A stretch of 64,000 nt of DNA from Paraspadella gotoi (Eukaryota; Chaetognatha), in the NCBI GenBank assembly GCA_051294375.1, contig JBJCIZ010000744.1, positions 920,262 to 984,261 on the forward strand. The letters are read 5' to 3'. The notes below the pieces were generated by a model. It saw only the letters and a program-made list of their open reading frames with translations. It ran no database searches and was not told the origin of the DNA. Position 1 is the stretch's first letter, and every line of letters starts with the position of its first letter. Below are positions 24,640 to 40,067 of the stretch, in pieces. A program made the translations under genes and the position numbers.

Positions 24640-26441
24640 CCTCTTCGCAACACCAGCCTTCTCCAGCGAGGCTCCCTCTGGCTGGAGAAAGTCCTCGTCG
24701 GGCCAAACCGTCGCCCGCGGATCTCGCATCGTGGAAACGCTCGTCAAAGATTTGATGGGGAAACTCGTTGGTCTCCCGAGGAGTCGGCGTCGCGCGATGA
24801 AAGACAGGGCATGCAGTTGCGGTTTCATGTCCTGTCGTCCAGAGGAAGAGGAGAGTGGAGGAGGAAGAAAGAAGATGGTGAGGATTTGTCGTCTTTGTTG
24901 AATTGAAACCAATGTAGAAGACGAAAATAGTAATAATAAAAGTAAGGAGAGAAGGTGAAGAATTGTTGACGATGTAAGCAGAAGTAGAAAAGAAGTGAGA
25001 CGAGCTCTCTCCTGATCCACTTTTATCATTCGCCCGGACCAATATTGACCTTACGGTCGCCTCGGCCTAATCTGCTGTGTCCGTCAATCTAAGGTCATTG
25101 CCAAAGCTATGGCAAAGTGACCGTGTTGATTGACCGGCTCGGGAAAGAGGAAAAGAGGAAGGGTTTTAGAGAGAGAGGACCGTTGGTAGTCGCCTCACCA
25201 ATGGTCCCGCGGTTTTTCTAGCCCTGTCGAAACAATCCGCGTTTAAACCACCCGATACCAATCTCCCCGTTGGATCAAAAGTTTCGGAAAAGAAAAAAAA
25301 TCTTTCAAATCTTCTGAACAGTGTGATAGCTATCCATAAAGTCCGAGGGGCATAGTGGACCACTTCTCCCGGTCACCTCGGAGTTTTAAATTTGTCAATG
25401 ATTCTGTTGTGAGGAAAAATAAAAATTTATTTTTTTTATTTATTCATTTATTCATTCATTCATTCACATTCATCTATTCTCCAGACGTCGACGACCCACG
25501 AAGAAGATGACGTCGACTCCGTCTCTCCTTTCCTCTTCCTCTTCCTCCTCCCTATTCTCCTCCCTCTTTCCTCCGGCGAACCCCCCAACTTCCCGTCGAC
25601 GCGCGCAGATGCCGTCCTCGGCCTCGACCGCCGTTGGAACGCCTCGTCAAGGGCCTGAGGCGGGCGACGCTCCCGCCTCATGTCTCAGAAATGAACTTCG
25701 GCCGATTTTCTTGGGATTTCGAGGCTGGGAAATTGGAGGGTGAGTTAAGGGTCGAGGGCGATGGTCGGAGGATGTCGGCCCAATGTAAAATGGCCGAATT
25801 AATTATTTTTAGGGCGAGAAAAGTTAAAAAAAAAAGGGACCAGGGTGTATTGTATTGCGTAATTAGATTGAAAGAAACTCAAGAGAAGCTCTTGGCCCTA
25901 AGCGATGATGCATTGATGATGATGATGATATGATGATGATGATGATGATGAAGAAGAAGAGGAGGAGGGTGTGCAGCAAGGAGAGAAGAAAGGAGACGTC
26001 AAGAACGCGAACATACTCCACTCTTATCCTTCCAAGTTTCACTCCAAATCCGGCGCCGACGACGCCGCCTTCCTCTTGCGTCGCCTCCGCCCGCGGCGCC
26101 CTCCTCGTCAATCTCTTTCTCTCCGTCGTCGCCGACGCCGGTTTTGACGAAGAAGACGCCGTCAAGATCATCGCGGAATCGACGACGCCGATCTCGTCCA
26201 ATCCGCGCCCTTTGGATCGGAGTGCGTCAAGGTCGACGCCGGCGTGTGGGTCGCGCGCGCCCGACTTCTCGAGAGGATCGTCCGCAGATTCGTCTTGAAG
26301 GCGATTCTCTGTCGACGAGCGGTCGTCGAGCGGAGAGGGGCACTGTTGTGAGATTAGGTTGCGTGGGAGAGTGTCTAGCGCTCGCTTTCCCCTCTCTTTC
26401 TTACTTTGTATCTTGTGTATTCTGCGTATTTTCTGCTCTCT

Positions 26442-26483
<42 letters not shown>

Positions 26484-26735
26484 CTCACTCTCATCATTTC
26501 TCCCTCCCCAGATGGAACCCCGAAGTTAACTTGCAAGACTACGGAGCCGCCGCTGAGGAAGAAGAAGAGGAGGAGGGAGAGAAGGGAGGCGAAGATTAAG
26601 AAGAGGAAAGAAGAAGATAGAGAGGGAGACAGAGAAGATGATAGAGAGGGAGAGTCTTCGTTTCTCAGAGAAGAAGTCGCTCGACATTTTCTCTCTTCGC
26701 CTTGGATCGAAAAGACTTACCCGTTGGAGAGGGTA
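24640..26735 (+). pseudogene. gene B exons, right-arm copy
   Basis: Third copy of the gene B exon cluster, here on the plus strand: the DLMG region near 24,740, the VKGLRRATLPPH exon at 25,470-25,745, the ARGALLVNLFLSVVADAGF exon at 26,030-26,350 and the WNPEVNL exon at 26,515-26,735. It differs from the left-arm copy and from 40.4-42.5 kb by independent indels. It is the only part where the two arms clearly disagree. Confidence 0.65.
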
Positions 26736-26744
26736 ATTGTGGCT

Positions 26745-26883
26745 GGGATGCGAGCCGTGCGAGTTGGGTGTAGGGGCTACGGACCCACGAGCATGTTCAG
26801 ATCGGTCCTGTCACCTTTAAGCCAAACCTTGATACCCAAGGATTGACACCCGGAACGTTCGTTTTGAGACCGAGATGATTTAG
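26745..26883 (-). repeat. tRNA-like SINE (family 2), copy 2
   Basis: Reverse-orientation copy of 40,332-40,480, between gene B exons and the mirrored LTR. Confidence 0.55.
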
Positions 26884-26952
26884 CGCAAACAGTTTTATTA
26901 AAAAATGCCAAAAATACTAAATGAGGATTTGTAATGAATGCTAATGTAATTA

Positions 26953-28292
26953 TGTAAGCGAGCTATTTTGCGTCCAAAAATAAACAGTAAACTTAGCTCT
27001 AGTAATAGGTTATTCCCATAATATATACCAATTTAACTTACTTGTTAGAATAAGAGATTGCTAACTTGCTGTGGTTCAGTAGTTAGAACTAGAATGCTTG
27101 AATGAGGCATATAGCTAGTTAAGGGAATGTAAAGTCATAAGCATAGATACCCTATGGAGGAAAGAAAGAGTCATATTAATAAACAATATAAAATGCTTCT
27201 AAACATAATTTCCTAAACCCAATAAGTAAGAACTAAGACCAGACGAGGATGGGGACTGCCATTATTTGGAAGTCACCTCTGTTCCAAGTCAAAAGCATAG
27301 AATTCATCCTTGAAGCTTTAAACTTATAATTGAAGTTGAAATACCTAATGAGTGCGGTTCCAATAAAGAATATTTATATAGTATGTGGGCTATTAATTGA
27401 TAATTATTTATTAATAAATGTCCCAAAACTCTCTAATCGAATTTACTATCATCAATAGCTTACACTAATGACAAAAGTTGAATTCGTTGAACATAGCAGA
27501 ACATGAAATGACACAGGAACAGGAATTTATATTATGGACAAGTTCAATGTCAATACGACAATATGCAAATAGATTGGATGAAACTCAAATCTTCATTCTT
27601 TGGTTGTATCAAAAGTTCCTTCCTTTACCACGTCACAAACCACGGGAAATCAAAACGTCCTCGTTTTGAAGCATGCTCGGTCCAGCGAAGTTGAAGCTCC
27701 AACAAAACGCGTGTTTCCACAAGGATTGGAGGCAGAAAATTTATAGATAGTTCTTGAATGAATTGGAATTGACAAGGAAGAATGCATAGAAAAGAGATGA
27801 ATTTAAGTGTGAAATGGTGAAAGAAAGTCAACAGAGTTTAAATTTGTCAACATGCATTTATGAAATTAGTAACAAAAATATGGTAATTCATGACACAAGC
27901 AACAACAAGAAGGGCTTACCAAATAATGCCGTTTGATAAGGCTCGGCAAGCGAGATTTTCCCCAAGGAGTCGCCCATTTCTTGTACTGCAAAGTAGTGCT
28001 TACTAGAAGCTAGCAAGTACATTTTTCCAGAAGTTTGACAAACCTTGGCATCTGACTGAGACTGACTGAAGGGTCATCTTAGCAATTACTTGCATAAAGC
28101 TTGACCAATATCCTGTTACCTTAACAATTTCCTTAGATACTTCACAATCTATCCTGAGTTGATCTTATATTTGCCACTAACAACTGAACCTTGCTTTTTT
28201 TTTTGTTTTTTTTTTTAGCTTTCAAGCAGTTACTTAAACAGAAGCAGACTTTGAAGATTGAGGTCAGGCAACAACCAATAATTTACAAGAAA

Positions 28293-28324
<32 letters not shown>

Positions 28325-31300
28325 TTATATGATATAATTTGCTCACTGAATAGTAGCCGTAAGGCTTAGCAAGAGCACATATACATATTTTTGCATAGCA
28401 AATGATGCCAAAGCTAGCATTATGCAAAAAATTTTTTTTTTTTTTTTTTTTTTGACAAGACGAGAGACAAAGGGGGGGCGGCTCCTATTTCCTTTTCCAT
28501 TTGAGACTTTGTAGAGAGATCGTACGGTCTTTTGCGCTTGTTTAAGTTATGATTGCAAAATCATAAAGTACTTATGTTTTATGATTTTGATGGTTATTAC
28601 ATTAATTCTGACAATTCTCTTTCTCTAGTCGCGAATGTACAGGTTCGTTCACATAAGCTGCCTCGACCTTGAAGGCCGTGCTTTGATAATTCTGTGATGG
28701 TTTCGGGGCCCTTAGATGCAAGTGGCTAGTGGAAAATGCGTCTGTTATATTTCGGGGTTTTGAACTTTATAAAATAGTTTGGCCTAAACTTGGAAATCAT
28801 TTTTCTTCCATAATATGTATAAATTCTCTTATCCTTAATTTTGGAAAAAAAGATTCATTTAACATGGGTTTTAGTAGATTTAGGGGAATTCAAGTTGCCT
28901 AACAGAAATATAGACTGTCTCTTACTGTAAATTACAGCATGAGTAGCTATTTTCTGGTTATGAAGGGATTGTTATGATTGTAACGAGTGTTCGATAAACT
29001 TAATAGATTTGTATTCTGTAACAGCAGAGGACGCTGTATTGAGGTCCGGTACGGATTTGAACGAGAATAGTGGTGGAGTGGTTGGGATAAGCAGTGTTGG
29101 ATGGGGCAACCGGTTGCAGATCGAAGTGGGTAGAATGTTTCTTGGGAGAACAATTGGTCTGAGCAGACAATTTAATTTATATCAAAAAACTTTTGTTAAA
29201 TAGCTGATAGGTCGGAAAAATATCTTTAAAGTAGAAAATTATTTTGTTTGTTTAAATATTGCATCATAGACAAAACGTTAAACCCTTGAGCAAAGCTCTT
29301 CACCTTCAATTTGATTAAACTTGTATTGCGCGACGTGAACATTTCTAAGTATCTTCTTCTATGGCGTTTCAAAGGAGTAGAGTAGAGGATTACGTAGTCC
29401 ATAAGAAGTGACAAGGATGTATCTGAGCATTTATTTCTGGCTGGAGATAGATTATCTGCATTATGATCGGTGATCTCCAGGAATTGATGGCCAGCTGGTA
29501 GGAAGAGAGAAGGTCTGTGATTGGCCATGGATTTTATCCTTTAAAAGACCAATTCTTGAAGTTTACTGCAAAAGTGAGATAATGTTTGTAAAAGTTTTCT
29601 TTTAGATAAATTATAGTTATTTTATTTGAGAAGTTAATTGCGTTTATTGATAAGCAGACTGCAGTATTAAAAATTCTGGTTTTTATCTTCTGTAAGAATC
29701 GACATTTGTAAAACAAAAAATCAGTGGTGTCATCTGGTGAGCGGTCTGTGTTCTGAATGAACTCTCGGAAGATGGCTTCCAGTCTTTGTTTGCAAGGATT
29801 AAAAACCGATCTTTGCTTAATTTTGGTCTTTCTGACGATATCTTGAATAATTTGAAACGCTTTTTACATAAAATCTTATGAGCTGACTGTGGCGCGAACT
29901 TATTTAAACTCTTCTAAACAATTGTATATGTCTGTTTAAGCTTCTTATCTGTTAGCTTGAATTTAGAAATATCTGTAATATTTAAAATTTTTTCTTAGAA
30001 TGGTCATCAGGTTTAATATCTTGCTCTGAATTCGAGATAGTAAATGACTTCTATTTATTTTCACTTATTATGGAATATGGCGGGACCAATTACCCCGTGT
30101 GTCGTGCGACATATTTGGGAAACAAAAATTCTGATTCTTTCTACTGTCTGGTTGCACTTCAAGGGCCGTAAGTTTCTTCATGCGAGAGGATGGTGATCTT
30201 GATTGTTTGTACTGATGTTGGTATGAGTGTTTGTTTCTGAGATTTTTCCTTTTGTTGCGTTGAGCATTGAAAGTTCGTTGATGACATCTTTCTGTTCCCA
30301 TTGTGTCTTTTTCTGGCTCGCGGATGGGTTTAGCTAGAAGCATAAGCATTATTAAATTGGTCATAAATCTATGTTGAATAGCCATTTTCTCTTTATGTTT
30401 CTTTGAATTATTTCCTACTTTTATGGTTTGAATTACTGAGTTTACTGAAATTGTCTATTTCCAAACATCTATTAAAAATTAAAAGACCATCAAATGTTAA
30501 CAGGTGAAAGTAAGGGTCCTGAGCTGAATAAAATATACATGCTGTGCCGTCCCATGTGTTTATTTTCTCTGATTTCTGAATTCCAGGGCCAGCAAGGCGT
30601 GTTGTCTGTCCTTTTCCATGACTATTGGGATTGCATTAGGGCTGGAGGAGTAAACGGAAATCAAAGACCTTCCTTAATCCCATAAGTTTGCTTGAGGGCG
30701 TGCAAATTCCGAGAACCTTGCTTTGTAACGGATTTGCTTTGAACAAGATAGGAGATGTCGATATATCTTGGCTACGTCGCGTGTATAAAAATGAAACTTC
30801 TCAATCAATGCATTTTATGTCTCCTAGGTGGCTGGCTTGCTACGAATAAGATGTTAGGATGCCCATGAACATGGCATTGAATTTGGGAGGTAGAAATTTT
30901 TTTGACTGAGTATTTGGGATCGTAGTCTAACCTTTTTGGTAACCTGTTAAGCAGAAGTCCGTCTTTACCACAATGGTTCTGACTTGTTTGTTCATGAGTT
31001 GTTATAGCTAAAATTGGATGACACAGACTTTATTTCCAATGTTTCTTATCATCTCGGACTCGCGTATCAGGTCCCACGACTGAGGAGTTTTGCCTTTTCT
31101 TGTTCTTTATCCGCCGCCTTGATAATTTTCATCATCTTCATTTGACAGAATGTCCTTGTTGTCTACAAAAATTAACGTCATCCATGTTTATATTCAACCT
31201 GCAAATTTTGTCTTCATTTAGCACAATTCAGCTTTCCTTATTTTAGCGTCGTTCAATATTGTTTTTTGCTGTTGCCTCTTTCATTTTTTCGTCTTGTTCT

Positions 31301-34300
31301 TTTCTGCCGATTAACTTTCTTCTTTGGGCTTTTGGGATGGTTTCTGGCCCGGGAGTGCAAGTAAAATTTTGTGGGTATTGCTTGAATTGTTCAGGGCTTT
31401 CAACAAAAATCCGCCAAAGCCAGTCCATCCGGGAGGGTGTTTCTTTGCGGAGGGAGAAGGGGGTGGGCCACTGAGGGAGAAATTTTTCTAGGTCACATGG
31501 GTAGACATTGGAGCGGGATGAGACGAGGAAAAGTCGATTCCGCTTCCTTCATTGTTATTTCTTATTTTCACAAAACGGCGTTTTCCATTCTGGAGTTTTA
31601 ATCAAAAAAATGAATTTCACTGGGAAAAGAAAATGGGGGAAGATTATTGGGGTGCCGCTTTGCAAGAAAATTTATATATAAAACAGAAGAGACAATTTAT
31701 TTGCTATAGGAATAAGGTAGGACCGACAAGTGAATTATTTGTCTGGAGTTGCTTGTTTCAGCCTCGTCATTGCGCACCCAAAAGGAGCTCATAGATATTG
31801 AGAGCGCGGTGTTGTACTATTTTTCTCTATAATAAAGAGAATACCATCATGGGGTTTTCCCAGGTTGTGCTATTTCCTGGACACCAGGATTTTGAGTGTT
31901 CATTTCTTTTTTAAGGATTTAATTTATAATCTTTTCTAATTTCTGACCCATCATTATCAGAGATTATTTTGGTCACTTAATTTCGGAAATATACTTTTAC
32001 TTTTAGATTTGATTCATTAGATTTTATTTCTTTAAGGTTAAAGGAATTATCACTAGTATTTTTGTTTACGGTTTTACGAAAGTTAATAATGAGGTTTCTC
32101 TCGATGGAGGAAGCGGTAATAGGATCTTTTCCTGGGAGAGCAAAGATTATAGAGAGCATTCTAAGGATTTATAATTCACCAGGCACCAGGCGCCGAATGG
32201 GGTTGATGTTTTCTAGCAACAAAACTTCATCAAGTCCAACAATTTGTTTGCTTGATTATGGTTTTTCTTCCAGTTGAAAACGGTCTTGTTCTATATCAGG
32301 ATCTTCTTCCAGTGAAGGATTGGTAGAATCAAATGAGAAACGCGGCGAGACAGAAGTATAGCTTTTTGTTGGGCTACTTGTGCTGGTCATTTTGATTGAG
32401 TGGGGGCTTGTGTTGGTTGTTTTTAGGATGCGTTTCACTTTTGTTGCTTTGGGTGTTGGATTTTGCTTTGTAGACCGAGGGTTGAATGTAGACGAATTCT
32501 TGGTACTGGAGAATGGTTTTAATTGATTGTGGTGTTGGTAGATTTTGAACCATCAGGTTTTTTGCAAATGTAATTAACTGTGGAGGTTTCCCGTCCTTTG
32601 TAGTTTTCTTACTGATAATTGTAGAGTGGACCGTTCCAGTCGGGGGTTAATTTTTCTGAATGTTACGTGGTTGAAATTCCCATACTTTGTCACCTTCTCG
32701 GTAGGGCTGATATTTCATTATAGTTTATCATATTTGGTGTTTTTTTGCTTTTCTTTGGCTTGTTGTATTTCTTTTTGTGATTTTCTTTTAGAGTGATGTT
32801 GAAATGTTTATTATATCACTAATGTATTGTTTAAACTGAGAGTTTTGGATTTTTGGAAGGGATGATTCTGTTCGGATGGGAATGTTCGCTCCTCAGACGC
32901 ATGTTCATGAAAAGGGCGGTCTGTTTAGTGGTGCTATGAGGGGTGTGTTCATGGCATATTGGTAGAAATGGCAATTGCTTCGGCCACTGACCTGTTTGTC
33001 TTTGTGCAGAAGACGTTTTGGTTAGCCTCTGCAATAATTGAACGATTATGCCTTTCTGTGGCTCCTGGGATACTGTGGATGTATAATGAGGTGAATGTGA
33101 TTTATGAATGTTCATAAATTTGCAAGGACCTGCATTGATTTCGTCATAACGCCGCCGTTATCTGTGGTGATGCATTCTGGCGGACCATGTCTGAGAATAG
33201 ATCTTGGCAAGCGATCTGCTATATTCTTCAGCCTGTCTTACTTTTTTGTTGCATAAAAGTTCTTCATTTTGTAAAATTATCAGTGTCACCCAAGATCTAT
33301 TGAAGCCTCTATGTGAAAGAGGAGTTTCAATAGATCTGCTTGTATCTTGCTGCGATAGGTCTAACGACTTCCAAAGGTACTAAGCGGTGCTTTATTGGTG
33401 GGATTTTGGTTCTCTGAGACATTGGCATTCATAGCAATTCTCCCACGTAATTGTCTTGTCTACCACAAATTGGGCAAATGGCCCATATGGTTGATGGTTT
33501 CATTCATCTTTTGTTTTGATTGGTGTGACCAGTAAATGAGTTCCATCCGTTTCTTTAGGATATTTTCCACAACAGTGGATGGGGACAATGGTTTTGTAGA
33601 TGAGAAAAGGAAATCAGGATGTTTGGTTGGCAGATAGAGAACATTCAATCCTTGAGTTGTAGCTGGGTATTGTTTTGCGTACCATTTGTTCGGTGACAGA
33701 ACCTTTGATCTGTCGTTTCTTTCTGTTGTGTGTTGATTTTGTTGAATGACTGACATTATGTCAGGGTCATTTCTTTGTGTGTTTGAGATGTTCTAAAGAT
33801 TGTTCTTCACAAAGGATGTTTAACAAGTTGTGGTGGTCATCTTTCTGTTACTCCCAAGCAGAACATCGTCTGTTTTGTTTGTATGTTTGATTGATTGGTT
33901 TCCTCAATTTGGATATCTTTTTAAAAATGATTCAAATTTTTTCTTGTCCTGTGAATGGATTCATTAGTGGTTATCAGAGGGTCTCCGTGACATTGCGTCA
34001 GCATCTCCAATGCTTTTGCCAGGCTCGATGTAATAAGTGAAAGAGAAGGGTGTTTAGAAATACTTGCCCCAGCGAGAGCGTCTTCCGTGGGATCTTTCCG
34101 GGTGGTATTTCTTGTTTGTTCCAACTTAGCATGGCTTGTGATCAGCTGATTGCTGTGAAGTGTTTATTTACAGGTTAGTGGCGGTAGCTTTAATCCAATT
34201 ATAGAGTAGAAAAATTCTCGCCGTCAAAAGTTAGCCCATTTTGTTGCCTTTCAGACAGCTTTTGGAGTCATAACAGATGACCTTTTCTTTGTCATGTTTT

Positions 34301-37300
34301 GTAGAAGGAACCATTCAATTGCTTCTAAACTGGCATCTCCTAAGGATAAAATTCCTTGTTTGAAAAATCTGGATAGGCCGACCTATGGAATCTGATGTTA
34401 GGGCTTTGAGCAATTGCTCGGAATGCTATTTTGACATTTTTCATTTCCATTGGAAAGGTTGACTTCCTTCTTTGTCAGATCCGTTAAGGGAGCAGCAATT
34501 TTTGAGAAGTCTTTTATTGAAGTGGCGATAAGAAGGATGCCAATCCAAGGATGGCCTCTGCGTCCTTCACATTCTTTGGTATTGGCCCAAGGCCTGGATT
34601 TTTTCAAGGTTCTTGCGGATTATGGAGGATATTCCTTCACCAGAGAGAGAAAGCCAAGGCTGACGACTTGCTTCTGCAGAAAAAGGATTTTTCTGGATGA
34701 AGTTTTGGTTTGGCATTCTCTGAGAGCGGTTCAGGACTCTGTCTAGCATTTGAGTGGGTCCTGTAAATTGAGTGAGGCTATCAAGTATGTCGTCGAGAAA
34801 AGTGAGGAGGTGTTCTGGTGAAAAGTCTTTGAATATGAGCTGCATTTCATTGCATTCATTGGTTTGATGTGGAGTTAAGTTCACCCATTGGCAAGCGACA
34901 CATCTCCCAATGTCTGGATGGTGTGCTGAAACGTAAAATTTTCTATTGAGATTTGGCTATGGGGATTTTGGTAAAATCCTTTAAGGAGGTCCATTTGTTG
35001 AAAAAATATTTTGCCTTTTAATTCTTTGATAGGCAATCTGATATGTGTCCATTGGATAATTGGTATTTTCTGATTGTTCATTTGAGTTTCCTGGAGGTTC
35101 CACTTACGAAATCTATCTTTTCGCATTTCTTTCTTTGGGACCAAGATAATTGGGAAATTCGTATGGACTCTCTGAAGGGTTGGCAAATACCTTCGCCAAG
35201 GCTGTCCACTTTTTTTCTATTCTTCAGCCATTTCTGGCGTGCAACGAAATTTGTGGTACTCTTATGGGTGGGCCTGGCTTCAATTTTGCATAATGTTTTG
35301 CCAGAGTAGCTTTTCCCATTGTCTTTATCATGCCATGCAAAGCCTTAGAGTGTTTGACTTTTTAATAAATTACTTAGTCTTGTGGTTTCGCATCTGGAAT
35401 TTCTGCTTTGGAGAGATCAGATGTGAATTGATTTTTCCCTGTTTAGTTTCAGGGATTTGTGTGCTGAGATTTAGTTTGGTTGATTATGGTTATCTGGGAT
35501 GTTAAACAATTCATCAACAAACGAAAGAAAAGTTGGATCTTCTGAGGCTGATGGTCACAAATTCAAATGAGGACAGAAGTGTATTTTGCATTAATTAATT
35601 ACTGGAGTGGGAAAAAACAGTTAAAGCACTTCCACATAGGTGATTCCTTCATTGACAGATGACAATGAGGCACCAACCAGTTACTCCTTGTGTGGGCGAA
35701 TATTTCTTGTAAAGGTTGAGATATGCATAAAGGGTTTCCCCAATTTTTGTAGAGATTCTTGGTTCCAGTATGAATTACAGCCTTAATGGGCATACGAGAA
35801 AAAGGAGGAATAACTACAGATTCAAAGGAGGAGAGGTGGGGAGTATTTCAATTGTGAATGGTTTTCAAAAATGGGATGTCAATGTCTTTCATTCTTGAAG
35901 TTGGCCTTTGTCTAAGGTCTATTGATGGATCGGTGATGGCAAAGGAAATCCATTCCTCTAAACTATTGTTTAACTAAACCTCTCATTACTCTAGCATTTA
36001 CAAAGAAGGAAACGTCATTATTGAGAATTCGGCTGAATGAGGCCCGATTGTTGGACTATGCTGGAGCCAATCAATGGAGTGACCTACATTTGTTTGTGGT
36101 TTGAAATGGGACATGTTGTAAATGAGGGTTCTTTGGATGAATGCTTCGCGGACACAAGTAGTTGGAACATCCTGTATCTATGAGGTTAAATGGATTCTGT
36201 TTTACATTTACATAGATCTCTGTAATTATGTCTGGCTTTGGTAAAGGTTTAAGTGAGCCTTACAAGGATATCCGACTATATCGTGGCTTGCGTTATGGCT
36301 CGGATCCTAGAAATCCTCTTGATGGTTTTGAAGGATGAGGAGAGCTCTGCGGGCGTCTGTAAGGAGATTCATGGCTGTTGTGATTGCATGGATGCTCTGG
36401 TGTTTGCATAAGTGGAGGGCTTTTGGGATCTTGGTAGCTTCTGTTGCTAGAGCTTCTGTAGTCTCTGATTCTTGAGCTGTTGTCTCGACGTCTGTCTTCA
36501 AATTCTAGTTTTCCAACAAATTGAGGGTTTCTGCCTTCCCGATTGTCTTGAATAGGTCTCTTCTTTGGATATAGGTTGCCTGGGCTATGTTGCCCACCCC
36601 AGCTTGTTATTCCTGGGGTCGCGAGGGCTGTACGATATCTGTCTCTTGGCATGCCGGTAATGGAGTCGCCAAATTGCGGTTGTATTCCTAGAATGCATCC
36701 CTGCGGTATCCTCTGCTGCGCGTAACCACGGTCTTCATTAGCCGGTCATAACGTCTCCTGTCATCCCGAATCTGTCATGGCAGGAGAAGCGGGTATCTAT
36801 ACTCTCTTTGCCTTCTTTCTGATTTTCATCTCTTCCAATGTTGCGGGTGATGTGGCATTTATTTCTTTTTGTGTTTCCAGGGCTTTGCTGTAGTAAGGTC
36901 AAGTTGTGTTATTTTTGTTAGTGAGTTGCTTCCATCTCATTGTCTCTTCATAGCAGTCCTTAAAATGAGACTGTTTGAGTCCCGTTATACCTGCCCAAGC
37001 TGCAGCAAATGGTTAATTACCATCTGATTTCTCCAATAGTTTCTTTCCACTTTTCTTGCTCGTTCACGGGCTTTAGTGATTTGTCATAAGGGTGCGAGGA
37101 GCTAAGCCGACTTCTACAAAGGGACTTGTAGTCAGGAGGTAGTCCCTGCAATTGAAAGTTTGTGGATTTCCTGTTTGAAACAGCTCTGGATTTGTGCTAC
37201 CAATGGGATGAAGAGAGCGTGTGTCTGTTAATCACTTGGTTTTCAAAGACATGTAAAGGGACTTCACCATCCATTTAAGGGCGTCTAGATGTCTGAAACT

Positions 37301-37847
37301 ATTTGTTTCTGGAGGGATCCGATAGCTTGGAGATGAGCTCGGCCTTTAGTGCTGGCATTGTTTTCCAGAGCCTTCATATAGCTTGTAGGCCCAAATCATC
37401 AATGTTGCGTATGGTAAGTGTTTGAGCATGCATTTTGCTTTGGATTGGGTTGGTGGCATCATCTGGGTAGGGCTCTTGCAACAACAGCAAGGGATCATTA
37501 TTTGGTTAACCAAATTCAATGTCTTTGTTTGTCGGTTTATAGAGAATGGTTTTGATGTCCAATTCTTGCGGTAGAATCCTTTGTGAGTATGCGTGGAAGT
37601 GAAAAGAAATTGAATGTTGGAAAGTTTTTTTTTTTTTTTTTTTTTTTTTTGAGACAAGCAAATGTTGTTGAAGTAAATCAACTAACCTGTCAGCGAAGTT
37701 CTTGGTGTACTAGAAAATTATTCACCAATTAGAGAAATGGTGGTGTTTACCCATGAAGGAAATCACAACTCTATTAATAGAGGGAGGATAAAATTCTTAT
37801 AATATTTATATTCTAAGTTAAGTTATGTGTTATTCAATGTTGGAAAA

Positions 37848-37879
<32 letters not shown>

Positions 37880-40067
37880 GATGTACAGGCCCAAGACCAA
37901 ATTAAAGACGGAATTAAAAAAAAACCCAAAATTGGTTGGACAAGCAATAGCGTGAAATTAATCAACATAGCCTGTTCCACAAAAAATGCTTTAAAAAAAA
38001 ATAGAGAAATAGTCGGTTCCCGAAAAGATGCCGGATTATCTAATGGATTTTAAAATTTAAAATGGTTACCCGAATTCAAGCCTAAAGTCAAATTTGTATA
38101 GCTACGAGAATGGGGTTTGGTCAAATGAAAAAGAAAATTGTGAAAATGATTTAAATTTAAATACTATTGGCACAAAATTTACGGATCAAGCACAAAACCT
38201 AACCTGACAGGAGCGATGAATGAACAATTGGAATTAGCAGTTTGTTCTAATTGTAATATTGGTTAAGAACTGCAGGAGAGAGAGGTGTTGCTGGCACACA
38301 GGTAAGATGGGTTATTATGATGAGACTTCAATGTTAAGTAGGCGAGCAGCAAGAAAACTTGACAGAAAATAAAATCTTATTTTAATTGATCTAGTGTGCC
38401 ATTTGAAAATTATATCATCTAAATAACCAGACATTTTTGAAACCGAAATATTAAAATTGTTTTTAAAAAGAAAATTTTGCCAAATGTGCACGTCCACGAC
38501 AAGATCAGAGGAGTTGGATGGCAACTTAATGTCCCAAACTAAAGGACGAGGAATTGGAGTTGGGTTCCACTGAAGAGAATTAATTATCTGAGATAAATGG
38601 TGTAAAAGAGTGTTGCAAAAAATAAAAAAGGACATCTAAACCATTATGAGTTACGTCGGAAATTATTTCATAGAGCAGTAGAGATTTAAAAAAGTTTTGT
38701 AGTCGCTTCACAAGTCTTTAAGCCTCTGTATCTTTCCGAGATAAGTGGAGTGGCATGTGGTGTCCAGGCCCACGGCGAATCCACGGTGGCTATTAAACGA
38801 AAGAGAACGACTGTTTGGAGGTAGACGAGTAAATTTTGAGGCGATGTATAAGGAGACAGAAAGACACCAAAGGGAAGTCACGTTTATTGTAGTTGGGCCC
38901 CAATTGTTATTAGTTTGCGGTGTCCCTTGACACAGGAAAAGGGGATCCTGTTAGAAAACCCTTGAATGGGACTTGTCCCAAACCCTCTATGGCAGGTAAA
39001 TGTTAGTTTGAAGAAATCCGATGTAAACGAAGTGAAGCGAGGTAGTTGGAGTTGAAGTTGAATTGGGGCTGAGGCACACAAACACTGCTTGGCCTGAAAG
39101 TAGTGAAGGACAAGAAGTTGAAAATATTGGCACAGTTGTTGACACTTCATAAATTGTGGATTGAAGTTGCAGTAACAAGCTGGCCACTATTTCTCAAGAA
39201 AATACTGCTGTCCAGGACCGGGAGAACGGTAGGGAAAATAAAATAAATTGTTTAAATTATATTAAAGTTGAGTTGCAATTAGCATAAATGAATAAGGTAT
39301 AGGCCTATTACTATTCCTAATAATTTAAAGTTAAAGTATTAAAGCATAAGCTAGCAGAGAGAGGGAAGCTCAGGTAAATATCTAAAAAAGAGGCTTTACC
39401 TTTTTAAAACCGGCCCTATATGCACCATGTAAGGCGAGTATTTGCGTCCTAATAATAACAGTAAACTTAGCTCTAGTAGGTTTCCCAAATAAATATACAA
39501 TTAACTTACTTGAGAATAAGAGATGCTAACTTGCTGTGTTTCAGTAGTAGAATTGCTTTGAAGCATATAAGCTAGCGTTAAGGGAAGTAAAGTCATATAA
39601 GCAATAGATACCCTTGGGAGGAAAAGAAAGAGTCTTTATTAATAAACATATATAAAATGCTTCTAACACAATTCTCTAACCCAATAAGTAAAATAAGACC
39701 AGAGAGGATGGGATGCCATATTGGAAGCCAAACTCTGTCCAAGGTTAAACAAACATAGAATTCATCCTGAAGCTTTACACTTAATTGAAATACCTAAGAG
39801 TTGGGTTTCCATTAAGAATATCGGTTATAAGTTTAGTTAATATGATTAATATATTCATTAATAAATGTCCCAAATCTCTCTAAGTCATTTACTATCATCA
39901 ATAGCTACACTAATCGGATAAAAGTGAATTCGTGAATGAGAAAATGAAATTGACACAGGAAACAGAATTTTATGACAAGTCAATGTCATACGACAATATG
40001 CAAATGAGATTGATGAACTCATCTTCTTCTTGGTTGTATCCTCCGCTTCCTTCCTTTATTATTGACA
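26953..40067 (-). mobile_element. second, inverted copy of the LTR retroelement
   Basis: Mirror of 4,268-17,382. LTRs are at 26,953-27,635 and 39,428-40,067. Integrase remnants lie at about 32,615-33,756, the RT remnant at 34,567-35,186, the protease remnant near 36,100-36,231 and the gag-like stretch at 36,293-36,652. I found no difference from the left copy at the positions compared. Identity this high in an otherwise decayed element argues that one contig was placed twice, or that the duplication is very recent. Confidence 0.8.
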